From Bacteroidetes bacterium QS_3_64_15 (lineage in GTDB: Bacteria; Bacteroidota; Rhodothermia; Rhodothermales; Salinibacteraceae), in NCBI GenBank assembly GCA_003022565.1, contig PXTN01000074.1:1-49641 (forward strand): 49,641 bases of DNA, written 5' to 3'. Each line of letters begins with the position of its first letter. Positions within the stretch are counted from its first letter, which is position 1. Of the stretch, positions 43,228-49,641 are shown piece by piece. The notes under the pieces are model-generated. The model saw nothing but the letters and a program-made list of their open reading frames with translations, did no database searches and was not told the origin of the DNA. The translations under genes and the position numbers were made by a program.

Positions 43228-44067
43228 CTATTCGGGGTCCGGTCGCTTCACGCGTCCCCGAAACACCGAAACCGCCGGGCCTTCGAGGTATCGCCGGAGC
43301 GATTGATCGACGCTCGCTTTTCCCACCCGAAGGGTGCCCCCGGTCGTGTGGACCCGCACGGCGTCGTTCTCGTCCAAGGGGCCGCGGCGCTCCATCAGCA
43401 CGGCCGCAGCCAGGACCCCGGTCCCGCACGAAGGCGTTTCGGCCTCAACTCCCTTCTCATAGGTGCGGAGGGACACGTCCTGGTCTTCGCCGCGCTCAAC
43501 GAAGTTCACGTTGGCCCCTGCTGGACCGAGATGGGGGTCATGGCGGAGCTGTGGTCCCCATTCCTGGACGGGGACGGCGTGAACATCGTCCACCTCAGCG
43601 ACTAGGTGCTCCGTGCCGGGATGGACGTAGTGCAGCGCGTGAATCGGCTCGGGCACGGGCCGATCGAGCGTAACCTCGGTCCGCACGTCGGTGACGTCAG
43701 GAACAAAGAGCCGGACGGCATTCTGGGGGTCGCCCCCCTGCCGGGCGCGGTACAGCCCCGCGTCGGTATCAAACGCGAGCTCGGTCTGCTCGAAACCAAC
43801 CGTTCGGGCGAACCGAAAGAGACAACGGGCGCCGTTGCCACACATTGTCGCCCGGGATGCGTCTGCATTTACGTAATGCATCCGGTAGTCCGCCGCGGCG
43901 GTCTCGGGTTTATCGAGGGCCAGAAGGCCGTCCGCCCCCACGCCGTAGCGCCGCGGGCACCACTCGGCCGCGCACGTCGACAGCTCAGCGTCCGAGAACT
44001 GGTAGGTCCGGTTATCAATGACGACGAAGTCGTTCCCTGTCCCCTGCATTTTGGCAAACGAAACCAT
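43228..44067 (-). CDS. dapF: Diaminopimelate epimerase
   Basis: 279 residues. DapF interconverts LL- and meso-diaminopimelate, for lysine and peptidoglycan. The opening MVSFAKMQGTGNDFVVID is canonical. The two active-site cysteines are Cys76 (MCGNGARC) and the later one in TPSCGTGVLAAAV. The start at 44067 is set by this opening; the ORF-track start runs 64 codons into the phoH upstream region. It is convergent with ppiD and divergent from phoH. No other dap genes are in the window. Confidence 0.96.
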   Translation of the reverse strand: MVSFAKMQGTGNDFVVIDNRTYQFSDAELSTCAAEWCPRRYGVGADGLLALDKPETAAADYRMHYVNADASRATMCGNGARCLFRFARTVGFEQTELAFDTDAGLYRARQGGDPQNAVRLFVPDVTDVRTEVTLDRPVPEPIHALHYVHPGTEHLVAEVDDVHAVPVQEWGPQLRHDPHLGPAGANVNFVERGEDQDVSLRTYEKGVEAETPSCGTGVLAAAVLMERRGPLDENDAVRVHTTGGTLRVGKASVDQSLRRYLEGPAVSVFRGRVKRPDPE

Positions 44068-44200
44068 CTGTCGATCCGGCCTGAACGTGGGTAGCTTGTG
44101 ATCTTGCCCCAGCCCTCGGCACGATCCGCGCCGGGCGTGCGTAAGGAGCCGCAAGGTACTCACCAAACGCATTCGCTTTCCACAGACTTCCTCCCTCCCT

Positions 44201-45160
44201 TTGCCCGAGAAACAACTGAGTATCGAAAGCGCCGATCCGCTGCTGCTGTTTGGCTTCAACGACGTTTACCTCCGGAAGATCGAAGACGCCTTTCCAGACG
44301 CTCACATCGCGGCACGGGGAACAGAGGTGCATCTCGAAGGGGAGGAGACGACCCTCCACAAGGTTGAGCGCGTCTTCGACGAAATGCTGACCCTGCTCGA
44401 CCGCAACGACCACTTGACCGAGGAAGACGTCGACACGATCCTCGCGCTGTTCGACTCAGAAGACGCCTCGGCCGCTCCTCCCACAGAGACGGGGCGTCGG
44501 GACGCCATTCTCACCACTCCCGACGGCGAGGTGATCAAGCCTCGCTCTCAGAACCAGGAGCATCTCGTCCAGGCGGCCGCGGCCAACGACGTGGTGTTCG
44601 CCATCGGACCGGCGGGCACCGGCAAAACCTATGTCGCGGTGGCGATGGCCGTGGCGGCGCTCAACAACCACGAGGTCAACAAGATTGTGCTCTCCCGACC
44701 CGCCGTGGAGGCCGGGGAGGAGCTCGGGTTTCTGCCCGGCGACTTCTACGAGAAGGTGGCGCCCTACCTCCGGCCCCTGTACGACGCGCTCGGCGAGATG
44801 ATGCCACGGGACGAACTGGCCGAGTCTCTGGAGCAGGACCGCGTGGAGGTGGTGCCGCTGGCCTACATGCGGGGACGCACCCTCAAATCCTCGTTCGTTA
44901 TCCTCGACGAGGCGCAGAACGCCACCACGGGACAGATGAAGATGTTTCTGACACGCCTCGGTCCCCGGAGCCGGGCCATCATCACGGGCGACATCACGCA
45001 AACCGACCTCCAGGACCGGAGCGCGAGCGGGCTCATTCAGGTGCAGCACATCCTCGAGGGCATCGACGGGATTGAATTCATCTACCTGGAGCGCGAGGAC
45101 GTGGCCCGCCACCGCCTGGTGCAGGACATTATCGCCGCGTACGAGGAGCATGATGAATGA
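44201..45160 (+). CDS. phoH: PhoH family ATPase (PhoH-like, YbeZ type)
   Basis: 319 residues starting with TTG at 44201: (M)PEKQLSIESADPLLLFGFNDVYLRKIEDAFPDAHIAARG is the typical PhoH N-terminus, so no upstream ATG is needed. Walker A is GPAGTGKT (136-143) and Walker B is FVILDEAQN. SRPAVEAGEELGFLPGD and TGDITQTDLQ are PhoH signatures. PhoH-like proteins are RNA-associated ATPases, often with YbeY. The usual neighbour ybeY is not here; the next gene is a convergent dehydrogenase. The TTG start may lower expression. Confidence 0.95.
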   Translation: MPEKQLSIESADPLLLFGFNDVYLRKIEDAFPDAHIAARGTEVHLEGEETTLHKVERVFDEMLTLLDRNDHLTEEDVDTILALFDSEDASAAPPTETGRRDAILTTPDGEVIKPRSQNQEHLVQAAAANDVVFAIGPAGTGKTYVAVAMAVAALNNHEVNKIVLSRPAVEAGEELGFLPGDFYEKVAPYLRPLYDALGEMMPRDELAESLEQDRVEVVPLAYMRGRTLKSSFVILDEAQNATTGQMKMFLTRLGPRSRAIITGDITQTDLQDRSASGLIQVQHILEGIDGIEFIYLEREDVARHRLVQDIIAAYEEHDE

Positions 45161-45164
45161 TTCG

Positions 45165-45236
45165 TGTTACGTGACGCGTGATACGTGAGAGGACACGAAT
45201 CCAAAAATCACGCATCACGAGTCACGCTTCAAAAAC
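45165..45236. repeat. Degenerate CGTGATACGTGA inverted repeat between phoH and the dehydrogenase
   Basis: tcgtgttacgtgacgcgtgatacgtgag on the left and aaaaatcacgcatcacgagtcacgcttc on the right are related words in opposite sense, able to pair across a short loop. They occupy a 126-bp convergent gap, where the structure could also act as a bidirectional terminator. Confidence 0.65.
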
Positions 45237-45286
45237 GGATCTGAGGACCACTTGCGACTGCGCAGAGTGACCGTCAGCGTTCCCAA

Positions 45287-46141
45287 TCACCCGTACTCGA
45301 AGAACCCCTCCCCCGTCTTCCGTCCTAGCTGCCCGGCGGTCACCTTGCGCCGTAAGAGGGGGCACGGCCGGTACTTGTCGTCGCCCAGCTCGTCGTGCAG
45401 GACCTCGAGGATGTGCAGGCACACGTCTAGGCCGATGAAGTCCGCCAGGGTGAGCGGCCCCATCGGGTGGTTCATGCCCATCTCCATCACTGTGTCGATG
45501 TCCTCGGGCTCGGCCACGCCCTCCATGACGCAGAAAATCGCCTCGTTAATCATCGGCATGAGGACACGGTTTGAGACGAAGCCGGGGTAGTCCTCCACCG
45601 CCACCGGATTCTTGTCGAGATCCTCGGCCACCTCGGCGACGATGTCGAAGGTCGCACTGCTCGTGCGCTGCCCCCGCACCACCTCGACTAAGGTCATGAC
45701 GGGCACGGGATTGAAGAAGTGCATGCCGATGACCTGCTCGGGCCGTTTGGTCTGCGCGGCGATCCAGGTGATGGAGATGGACGAGGTGTTCGAGGCGAGG
45801 ATCGCGTCGTCGGGGGCGTGGGCGTCAAGCGTGCCGAACACGTCAGCCTTGATGGGCTGCTCCTCCGGCACCGCCTCCACAACGAGATCCGCCGACCGTA
45901 CCCCCTCAGCGGTATCTGGCGTGAGCGAGAGCCGATTGAGCGCGGCCTCCTTGGCGTCAGACGTAGTCGCGTCCTTGTCCACCTGACGGGACAGGTTGCG
46001 CTCGATCGTGGTGCGGGCATCCTCGAGCAGCTCTTCATCGAGGTCAATTAGCGCCACGGGGTAGCCGTGCAGGGCAAGAACGTGGGCGATGCCGTTCCCC
46101 ATCGTCCCGGCCCCGACCACGGCGGTGTGCTGTACGGACAT
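45287..46141 (-). CDS. 3-hydroxyacyl-CoA (3-hydroxybutyryl-CoA) dehydrogenase
   Basis: 284 residues, the size of the monofunctional enzyme. The NAD-binding motif is AVVGAGTMGNGIAHVLALHG. The catalytic region is ASNTSSISITWIAAQTKRPEQVIGMHFFNPVPVMTLVEVV, with His in GMHFF. The C-terminal domain reads GFVSNRVLMPMINEAIFCVMEGVAEPEDIDTVMEMGMNHPMGPLTLADFIGLD. It oxidises 3-hydroxyacyl-CoA in beta-oxidation or butyrate/PHB metabolism. The start at 46141 is family-typical. An acyl-CoA oxidase-like gene is 28 kb away in the same window, otherwise no pathway partners. Confidence 0.94.
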   Translation of the reverse strand: MSVQHTAVVGAGTMGNGIAHVLALHGYPVALIDLDEELLEDARTTIERNLSRQVDKDATTSDAKEAALNRLSLTPDTAEGVRSADLVVEAVPEEQPIKADVFGTLDAHAPDDAILASNTSSISITWIAAQTKRPEQVIGMHFFNPVPVMTLVEVVRGQRTSSATFDIVAEVAEDLDKNPVAVEDYPGFVSNRVLMPMINEAIFCVMEGVAEPEDIDTVMEMGMNHPMGPLTLADFIGLDVCLHILEVLHDELGDDKYRPCPLLRRKVTAGQLGRKTGEGFFEYG

Positions 46142-46498
46142 GCGATCGGAAAGTGACTGTGAGAGGTGCGATTCGGCGGATTAGAATAGCAAAACGCTTC
46201 CGGGTCTGTCGAGCGCGAGCGACGAATTCTGGGTGGGAATTGGACCGGGGACAGGACCATAGCCGCTCGCTACAAATCAGCGACTATCATACCGTTGACG
46301 GCGGACCGCAGACCGCTGGAGCATCGAGGGTCCAGTTCAGTCTCCGATCTCCCATCACCGAACGTGAACCTGAGACGGTCCCCCACGAGCCACTGCAGGG
46401 CACGAACGACCGACCTTGCAATAACGGAAAACAACACTGAAATATTCTCACACGTCGTCCTCCAGCTGCCGTCGGTCGTCCGCGGTTCGCCGACCTGC
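46142..46498. other. Non-coding gap between panD and the hydroxyacyl-CoA dehydrogenase
   Basis: 357 bp. No supportable gene: ORFs here have neither family features nor the acidic bias. A GC-rich stretch (ggcggaccgcagaccgctgg) and a more A-rich part (acggaaaacaacactgaaatattctcac, about 46427-46454) are visible; the end of the panC-panD transcript and the dehydrogenase promoter should be here. Confidence 0.5.
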
Positions 46499-46930
46499 TT
46501 AGCCAGACTCCGCAATCAGCACGTCCTCCATCCCCTCCGGCGCGAGGTCGCCGTCGTCTGTCGACACGTCGAGCGTCCGGGTCTTCGTCACGTCGTTGTT
46601 TTCGTCGACGTGCACCACGCGGGGATGATGCTGGCGCGCCTCCGTGGGCGTGAGCTCGGTGTAGGCGATCACAATGACCTCGTCGCCCGCCGCCGCACGT
46701 CGGGCCGCCGGCCCGTTCAGGCACACCGTGCGCTCCCCCGCCTCCCCCGGAATGGTGTACGTTTCGAGCCGCTCCCCATTATTGACGTTGACGACCTGCA
46801 CCTTCTCGTACGGCAGAATGCCGGCGGTATCGAGAAGCTCCCGGTCGACGGTGATGGAGCCCTCGTAGTACAGATCGGCGTCCGTGACGCGAAGACGGTG
46901 GATCTTCGCTTTCAGCATTTTGATGTCCAT
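46499..46930 (-). CDS. panD: Aspartate 1-decarboxylase proenzyme
   Basis: 143 residues. PanD makes beta-alanine for pantothenate. MDIKMLKAKIHRLRVTDADLYYEGSITVDRELLDTAGILPYEKVQVVNVNNGERLETY is canonical. The self-cleavage site is Gly-Ser in YYEGSITVD, where Ser becomes the pyruvoyl group. ARRAAAGDEVIVIAYTEL follows. It is somewhat longer than usual (about 117-130) because of an acidic C-terminal tail. The start at 46930 or at the second Met (46918) are both possible; the ORF-track start far upstream is inside panC. It follows panC by 46 bp. Confidence 0.95.
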   Translation of the reverse strand: MDIKMLKAKIHRLRVTDADLYYEGSITVDRELLDTAGILPYEKVQVVNVNNGERLETYTIPGEAGERTVCLNGPAARRAAAGDEVIVIAYTELTPTEARQHHPRVVHVDENNDVTKTRTLDVSTDDGDLAPEGMEDVLIAESG

Positions 46931-46976
46931 GGACGAGCGGAGGTTGAGCGGAGAACGCGGTCGGCACGGGGAGACG

Positions 46977-47858
46977 TCAGGACCGCGGGACTTGAACGAA
47001 GGTGCTGTCAATGAGGCGCGTGTCGCCGAAGAAGACGGCCACGGCGGCCAGAATTTCCTGTCCGGGCGCGAGGTACTCCATGGGCTGAAGCGTGTGGGCG
47101 TCCACCACTTCGGCGTACTGCACGTCCGCATCGGGGGCCGCCGCGAGCGCGTTTTCCATCGCTCGAACAACCGCCCTGGCCTCCTGTTCCCCCCCTTCAG
47201 CCGCCTCCTCGGCGGCGGTGACGGCCTCGTAGAGCACGGTCGCCTGCTCCCGCTCATCGGGATCGAGGTACTCGTTGCGGGACGACTGGGCCAGGCCGTC
47301 GGGCTCCCGCACCGTCGGCACGCCGACGATCTCAATGTCAAAGAGCAGGGTCTCCACCATGCGCTGCAGGATGACGTATTGCTGTGCATCCTTCTTTCCG
47401 AACACCCCCACGTCGGGCGTGCAGGCGTGAAAGAGTTTCGTCACGACCGTGGTGACGCCGCGGAAATGGCCCTCGCGGTACGCTCCACACAGGTGCTCGT
47501 CGAGCTTCTCCACCGAGACCCACGCGAGCGGGCCGAAAAGTGCTGCGTCGTCGACATCGGGATACATCTCCTCGGCCGACGGCGCAAACAGAGCGTCCAC
47601 CCCGAGGGCCTCCAGCGTCTCCCGGTCCCCCTCCAGGTCGCGGGGGTAGTCGTCGTAGTCCTCGTTGGGACCGAACTGGGTGGGGTTGACGAAGATGGAG
47701 ACGGTGACGTGATCGGCCTCCTCAAGGGCCGTGCGGACGAGGGCGAGGTGACCGTCGTGCAGGGCGCCGAGGGTGGGTACGAGGGCGAGCGTCCGCCCGT
47801 CGGCCCGCGCCGTATCGGCGTGGGTCTGCATCGCATCGACGGTGCGGATCAGGTCCAT
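46977..47858 (-). CDS. panC: Pantothenate synthetase
   Basis: 293 residues. PanC joins pantoate and beta-alanine with ATP. The motifs are LVPTLGALHDGHLALV (HxGH, where the family has MGALHxGH; Met is replaced by Leu), SIFVNPTQFGPNEDYDDYPR, and FRGVTTVVTKLFHACTPDVGVFGKKDAQQYVILQRMV. REPDGLAQSSRNEYLDPDER contains the KMSKS-equivalent loop. It is the first gene of a panC-panD operon that provides both beta-alanine and its ligation. Confidence 0.96.
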   Translation of the reverse strand: MDLIRTVDAMQTHADTARADGRTLALVPTLGALHDGHLALVRTALEEADHVTVSIFVNPTQFGPNEDYDDYPRDLEGDRETLEALGVDALFAPSAEEMYPDVDDAALFGPLAWVSVEKLDEHLCGAYREGHFRGVTTVVTKLFHACTPDVGVFGKKDAQQYVILQRMVETLLFDIEIVGVPTVREPDGLAQSSRNEYLDPDEREQATVLYEAVTAAEEAAEGGEQEARAVVRAMENALAAAPDADVQYAEVVDAHTLQPMEYLAPGQEILAAVAVFFGDTRLIDSTFVQVPRS

Positions 47859-48017
47859 CGGGGGCTGGGGCGGGTGCGACGAGGCTACGACAGGATGCCG
47901 CCCGCAGCTACGGGAGCACGTGCTTCAAGTTCGACCGCACTCCCCGAACGAGTCTTGCCGAGCCGAGCATGGATTGCAAAAAATCGGCTGAGAACCGTGA
48001 GGCAGAGCTAATTGAGA

Positions 48018-48449
48018 ATGGAGGATAGAAGATCCGAGGTCAAGCGGCTCCGAAACGCCATCGTCGCGGAGAACAAGACCGACAAGCTCCGCACCATCTC
48101 CATCGACGCCCTCCTCTCCCTCGCTGAGTTGTTGAGCGAATACGACGTGAGCCACGAGGACGCGCTCGCCGTTCTTCGTCCCAGTGGTCCCTCTATCGAT
48201 GGCGAGGGCGTCGTTGCCGACGCAATCGTGGACTCTGAGCCCGAGAAGAAAGCAAATTCTGACAATCATCTTGCTACACCCAATGCACAGCACAGGACTA
48301 CCCATATCTTTCAGCTCCGCAACCCAACGCTTTATCTGGAAGAACCCGTGGTCATCGATGAATCGTTCCGTGGGAGGCTGGAGGCGTTCGAGGAACGCGA
48401 TTTGAGCAAGTCGTGGTCGGTTCGTGCAGTCGAGCCGGGAGATAAGTGA
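48018..48449 (+). CDS. Hypothetical protein, convergent with the terminal hydrolase
   Basis: 143 residues from the ATG at 48018 (MEDRRSEVKRLRNAIVAENKTDKLRTISIDALLSLAELLSEYDVSHEDALAVLR); the ORF-track start two codons earlier is a TTG. The first 55 residues are helical and charged, the middle is acidic and probably disordered (VVADAIVDSEPEKKANSD), and the end looks strand-rich (THIFQLRNPTLYLEEPVVIDESFRGRLEAFEERDL). I do not recognise the family. Codon use is a little less GC-rich than the neighbours. It is 69 bp from the convergent hydrolase. Confidence 0.65.
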   Translation: MEDRRSEVKRLRNAIVAENKTDKLRTISIDALLSLAELLSEYDVSHEDALAVLRPSGPSIDGEGVVADAIVDSEPEKKANSDNHLATPNAQHRTTHIFQLRNPTLYLEEPVVIDESFRGRLEAFEERDLSKSWSVRAVEPGDK

Positions 48450-48518
48450 GCAGGATTTCGAACTGCTAACCCGATAACTGCAAGATGCCAGTCCGTTTCG
48501 GCGGACGACAAAGCTGGC

Positions 48519-49400
48519 TCAAGAAGAGCCGTAGGCGCCCTGCCAGATGTCCGCAATGAAACCGGCCAACTCGTCCAGGGAGCTCTCGTCGCGCAGGTAG
48601 CCCTTGTGGGAGAGGGGGTTCCAGCTTTTGTACCATTTCCCAACATCCATCTCACGATCTTCGAGGTAGCCGTCCTCCGCCATCTCCTTGTAGCGCTCGG
48701 TGAGCCGACTGATCGGGTAGCCCAGTACGTCGTTTTCGTCGTAGATGTTGAGCCATTTCGGCTGGACCGCTGGGTACCGTTCCTCCAGTGCATTCCCGGG
48801 AAACCGAATGGACTTGTATTCGTCGCCGAATCGAAGACGCCAGATGGCGAGGGGGTTGCCGTAGGTCACGAACAGCGCCAGGGTCTCGCCGCGCTCCAGG
48901 GCCGTCTCCAGGTTCGCAAGTGCATCCTCGGACTCTCCAGCGCGAGTTCCCTCGTGCTGCATGTCGTAGAGGTAGTTGTGGGCCACCACCGATCCCATGC
49001 TGTGAGCGACCATGCAGAGAGGAGCCTCCGACCCAGCCTTCTCCGCCAGCGTTTCGAACGACTCGGCCATCGTTCGGTGAACCTCCATGTACAGCTCTTT
49101 CCGCCCCTCGCTCGGCTGGTAGGCCAGGGTGTCGCCGGCAACGTTGAAAATGAAGCGGCGAATCCCTAGGTGGCCCATGTCACCGGCGCTTGTGACGCGG
49201 TCCCAGACCTCTTCCTCGCGCTCGCGCGTCAGATCGGCCCAGTACACCGGCTGGATCGAGAGGTCGGCACGGGAGCGCGCCTCCTCCGGCAGATGGGTCG
49301 GAAACCGGTCCTGCAGGGTGCGGCTGATGTCTTCTGCAAAGTCCGGATCTTTGTACCCGGTGCCGTGGATGACGGCGACGGCAATGCTTTTTTGATCCAT
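48519..49400 (-). CDS. Alpha/beta-fold hydrolase, uncharacterised
   Basis: 293 residues from MDQKSIAVAVIHGTGYKDPDFAEDI (49400). VIHGTG is the oxyanion-region motif and APLCMVAHSMGSVVAHNYL is the nucleophile elbow with Ser. FVTYGNPLAIWRLRFG and WLNIYDENDVLGYPISRL (Asp) and a His in NPLSHKGYLRD complete a plausible triad. No signal peptide. The family resembles cytoplasmic serine-hydrolase or chlorophyllase-like proteins without a known substrate. The ORF track extends 80 residues upstream into non-coding DNA, which I reject. Confidence 0.82.
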   Translation of the reverse strand: MDQKSIAVAVIHGTGYKDPDFAEDISRTLQDRFPTHLPEEARSRADLSIQPVYWADLTREREEEVWDRVTSAGDMGHLGIRRFIFNVAGDTLAYQPSEGRKELYMEVHRTMAESFETLAEKAGSEAPLCMVAHSMGSVVAHNYLYDMQHEGTRAGESEDALANLETALERGETLALFVTYGNPLAIWRLRFGDEYKSIRFPGNALEERYPAVQPKWLNIYDENDVLGYPISRLTERYKEMAEDGYLEDREMDVGKWYKSWNPLSHKGYLRDESSLDELAGFIADIWQGAYGSS

Positions 49401-49641
49401 TGAGACTGTAGGAGTATAAACAAACGTGGGTACTGGAACTTGACGGCAAGCGCAACCGCTGTTGCGTGCCAAAAATCTACGGGGGGCCTCCCTCATGGTT
49501 GCCCAGTCAAGAACTACCCTCCAAAACATCTTGACTTCTTCCCCACGGTACACGACAATAGTCGGACGGGTTTTCAAAATAGAACGGGCCTGATGCCCGG
49601 CAGTACAGATCGTGAACCTATTCGCGATCTTTGCCGACACC
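49401..49641. other. Upstream region of the terminal hydrolase, window edge
   Basis: 241 bp to the end of the window with no gene. It should hold the hydrolase promoter. Near the start codon the minus strand reads tttgtttatactcctac, an AT-rich block that could be a -10-type element. I make no firm call. Confidence 0.4.

Noticed and set aside
44098-44367. 89-codon plus-strand ORF upstream of and overlapping phoH
   Set aside because: Out of frame with phoH, basic, and without any family feature.
46499-47389. 296-codon minus-strand ORF covering panD and part of panC
   Set aside because: Only the last about 143 codons are PanD; the upstream part is an out-of-frame reading of panC.

Overview
The window looks like chromosomal DNA from an extremely halophilic, GC-rich member of the Rhodothermota/Bacteroidota lineage, most probably Salinibacter or a close relative. 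This is inferred from protein character, not from a database match. The signs are a strongly acidic proteome (acidic tails on AtpA, ribosomal protein L21, ClpC and MrpG), an atpZ-x-B-E-F-H-A-G gene order, a multisubunit Mrp cation/proton antiporter, an amphi-Trp domain protein of the kind common in halophiles, and a YtxJ-type (bacillithiol-linked) protein. Few genes have a clear Shine-Dalgarno sequence, and GTG or TTG starts recur. There are no rRNA, tRNA or CRISPR loci and no intact transposase gene.

Layout. 1-5.9 kb: F-type ATP synthase operon on the minus strand (atpZ, an unassigned membrane protein, atpB, E, F, H, A, and the first codons of atpG at the window edge). 6.2-11.9 kb: Mrp antiporter operon on the minus strand in the order F-G-A-B-C-D, with no recognisable mrpE. 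12.2-14.3 kb: small plus-strand genes (amphi-Trp, DUF2911, a DUF3467-like protein, a zinc-ribbon membrane protein). 14.3-15.3 kb: an aldo/keto reductase broken by a one-base loss and a 10-bp tandem duplication. 15.6-20.2 kb (minus): an acyl-CoA oxidase-like protein with an extra N-terminal domain, hemE, and a dienelactone-hydrolase lipoprotein. 20.4-27.0 kb (plus): a VTE5/SEC59-like membrane kinase, a lipase, an HD phosphohydrolase, an A-type Fe-S carrier and clpC. 27.1-33.8 kb: a COG2102 PP-loop protein, ytxJ, a TlpA-like lipoprotein, an HTH protein, hypotheticals, a YdjM-like membrane protein, an MscS channel and an OsmC protein. 34.0-37.4 kb (minus): a quinone reductase-like MDR, a Tat-exported Gfo/Idh/MocA oxidoreductase and an FAH-family hydrolase. 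37.6-49.4 kb: rplU-rpmA, a kynureninase-like enzyme, an MtfA-like peptidase, ppiD, dapF, phoH, a 3-hydroxyacyl-CoA dehydrogenase, panC-panD and a terminal alpha/beta hydrolase.

How it fits together. The neighbouring ATP synthase and Mrp operons form an ion-energetics block: proton-driven ATP synthesis (the c subunit lacks the sodium-type ligands) beside Na+/H+ exchange, which suits life in brine. The rest is mainly housekeeping: cofactors (haem, pantothenate, Fe-S), protein quality control (ClpC, PpiD, MtfA), lysine/peptidoglycan precursor synthesis (DapF), fatty-acid oxidation, and stress or osmotic response (MscS, OsmC, YtxJ).

The most unusual signal is non-coding. Two ~160-bp, almost completely palindromic elements (15379-15537 and 35001-35160) share a 29-nt asymmetric centre with 25 identical positions. 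Their arms differ in sequence between copies, yet within each copy they remain complementary. Their ends resemble IS5-type terminal repeats, and one copy has a perfect TTA target duplication. In addition, many intergenic gaps are filled with gap-specific degenerate short-word repeats, often in inverted halves, and a separate ~36-bp repeat family occurs three times.
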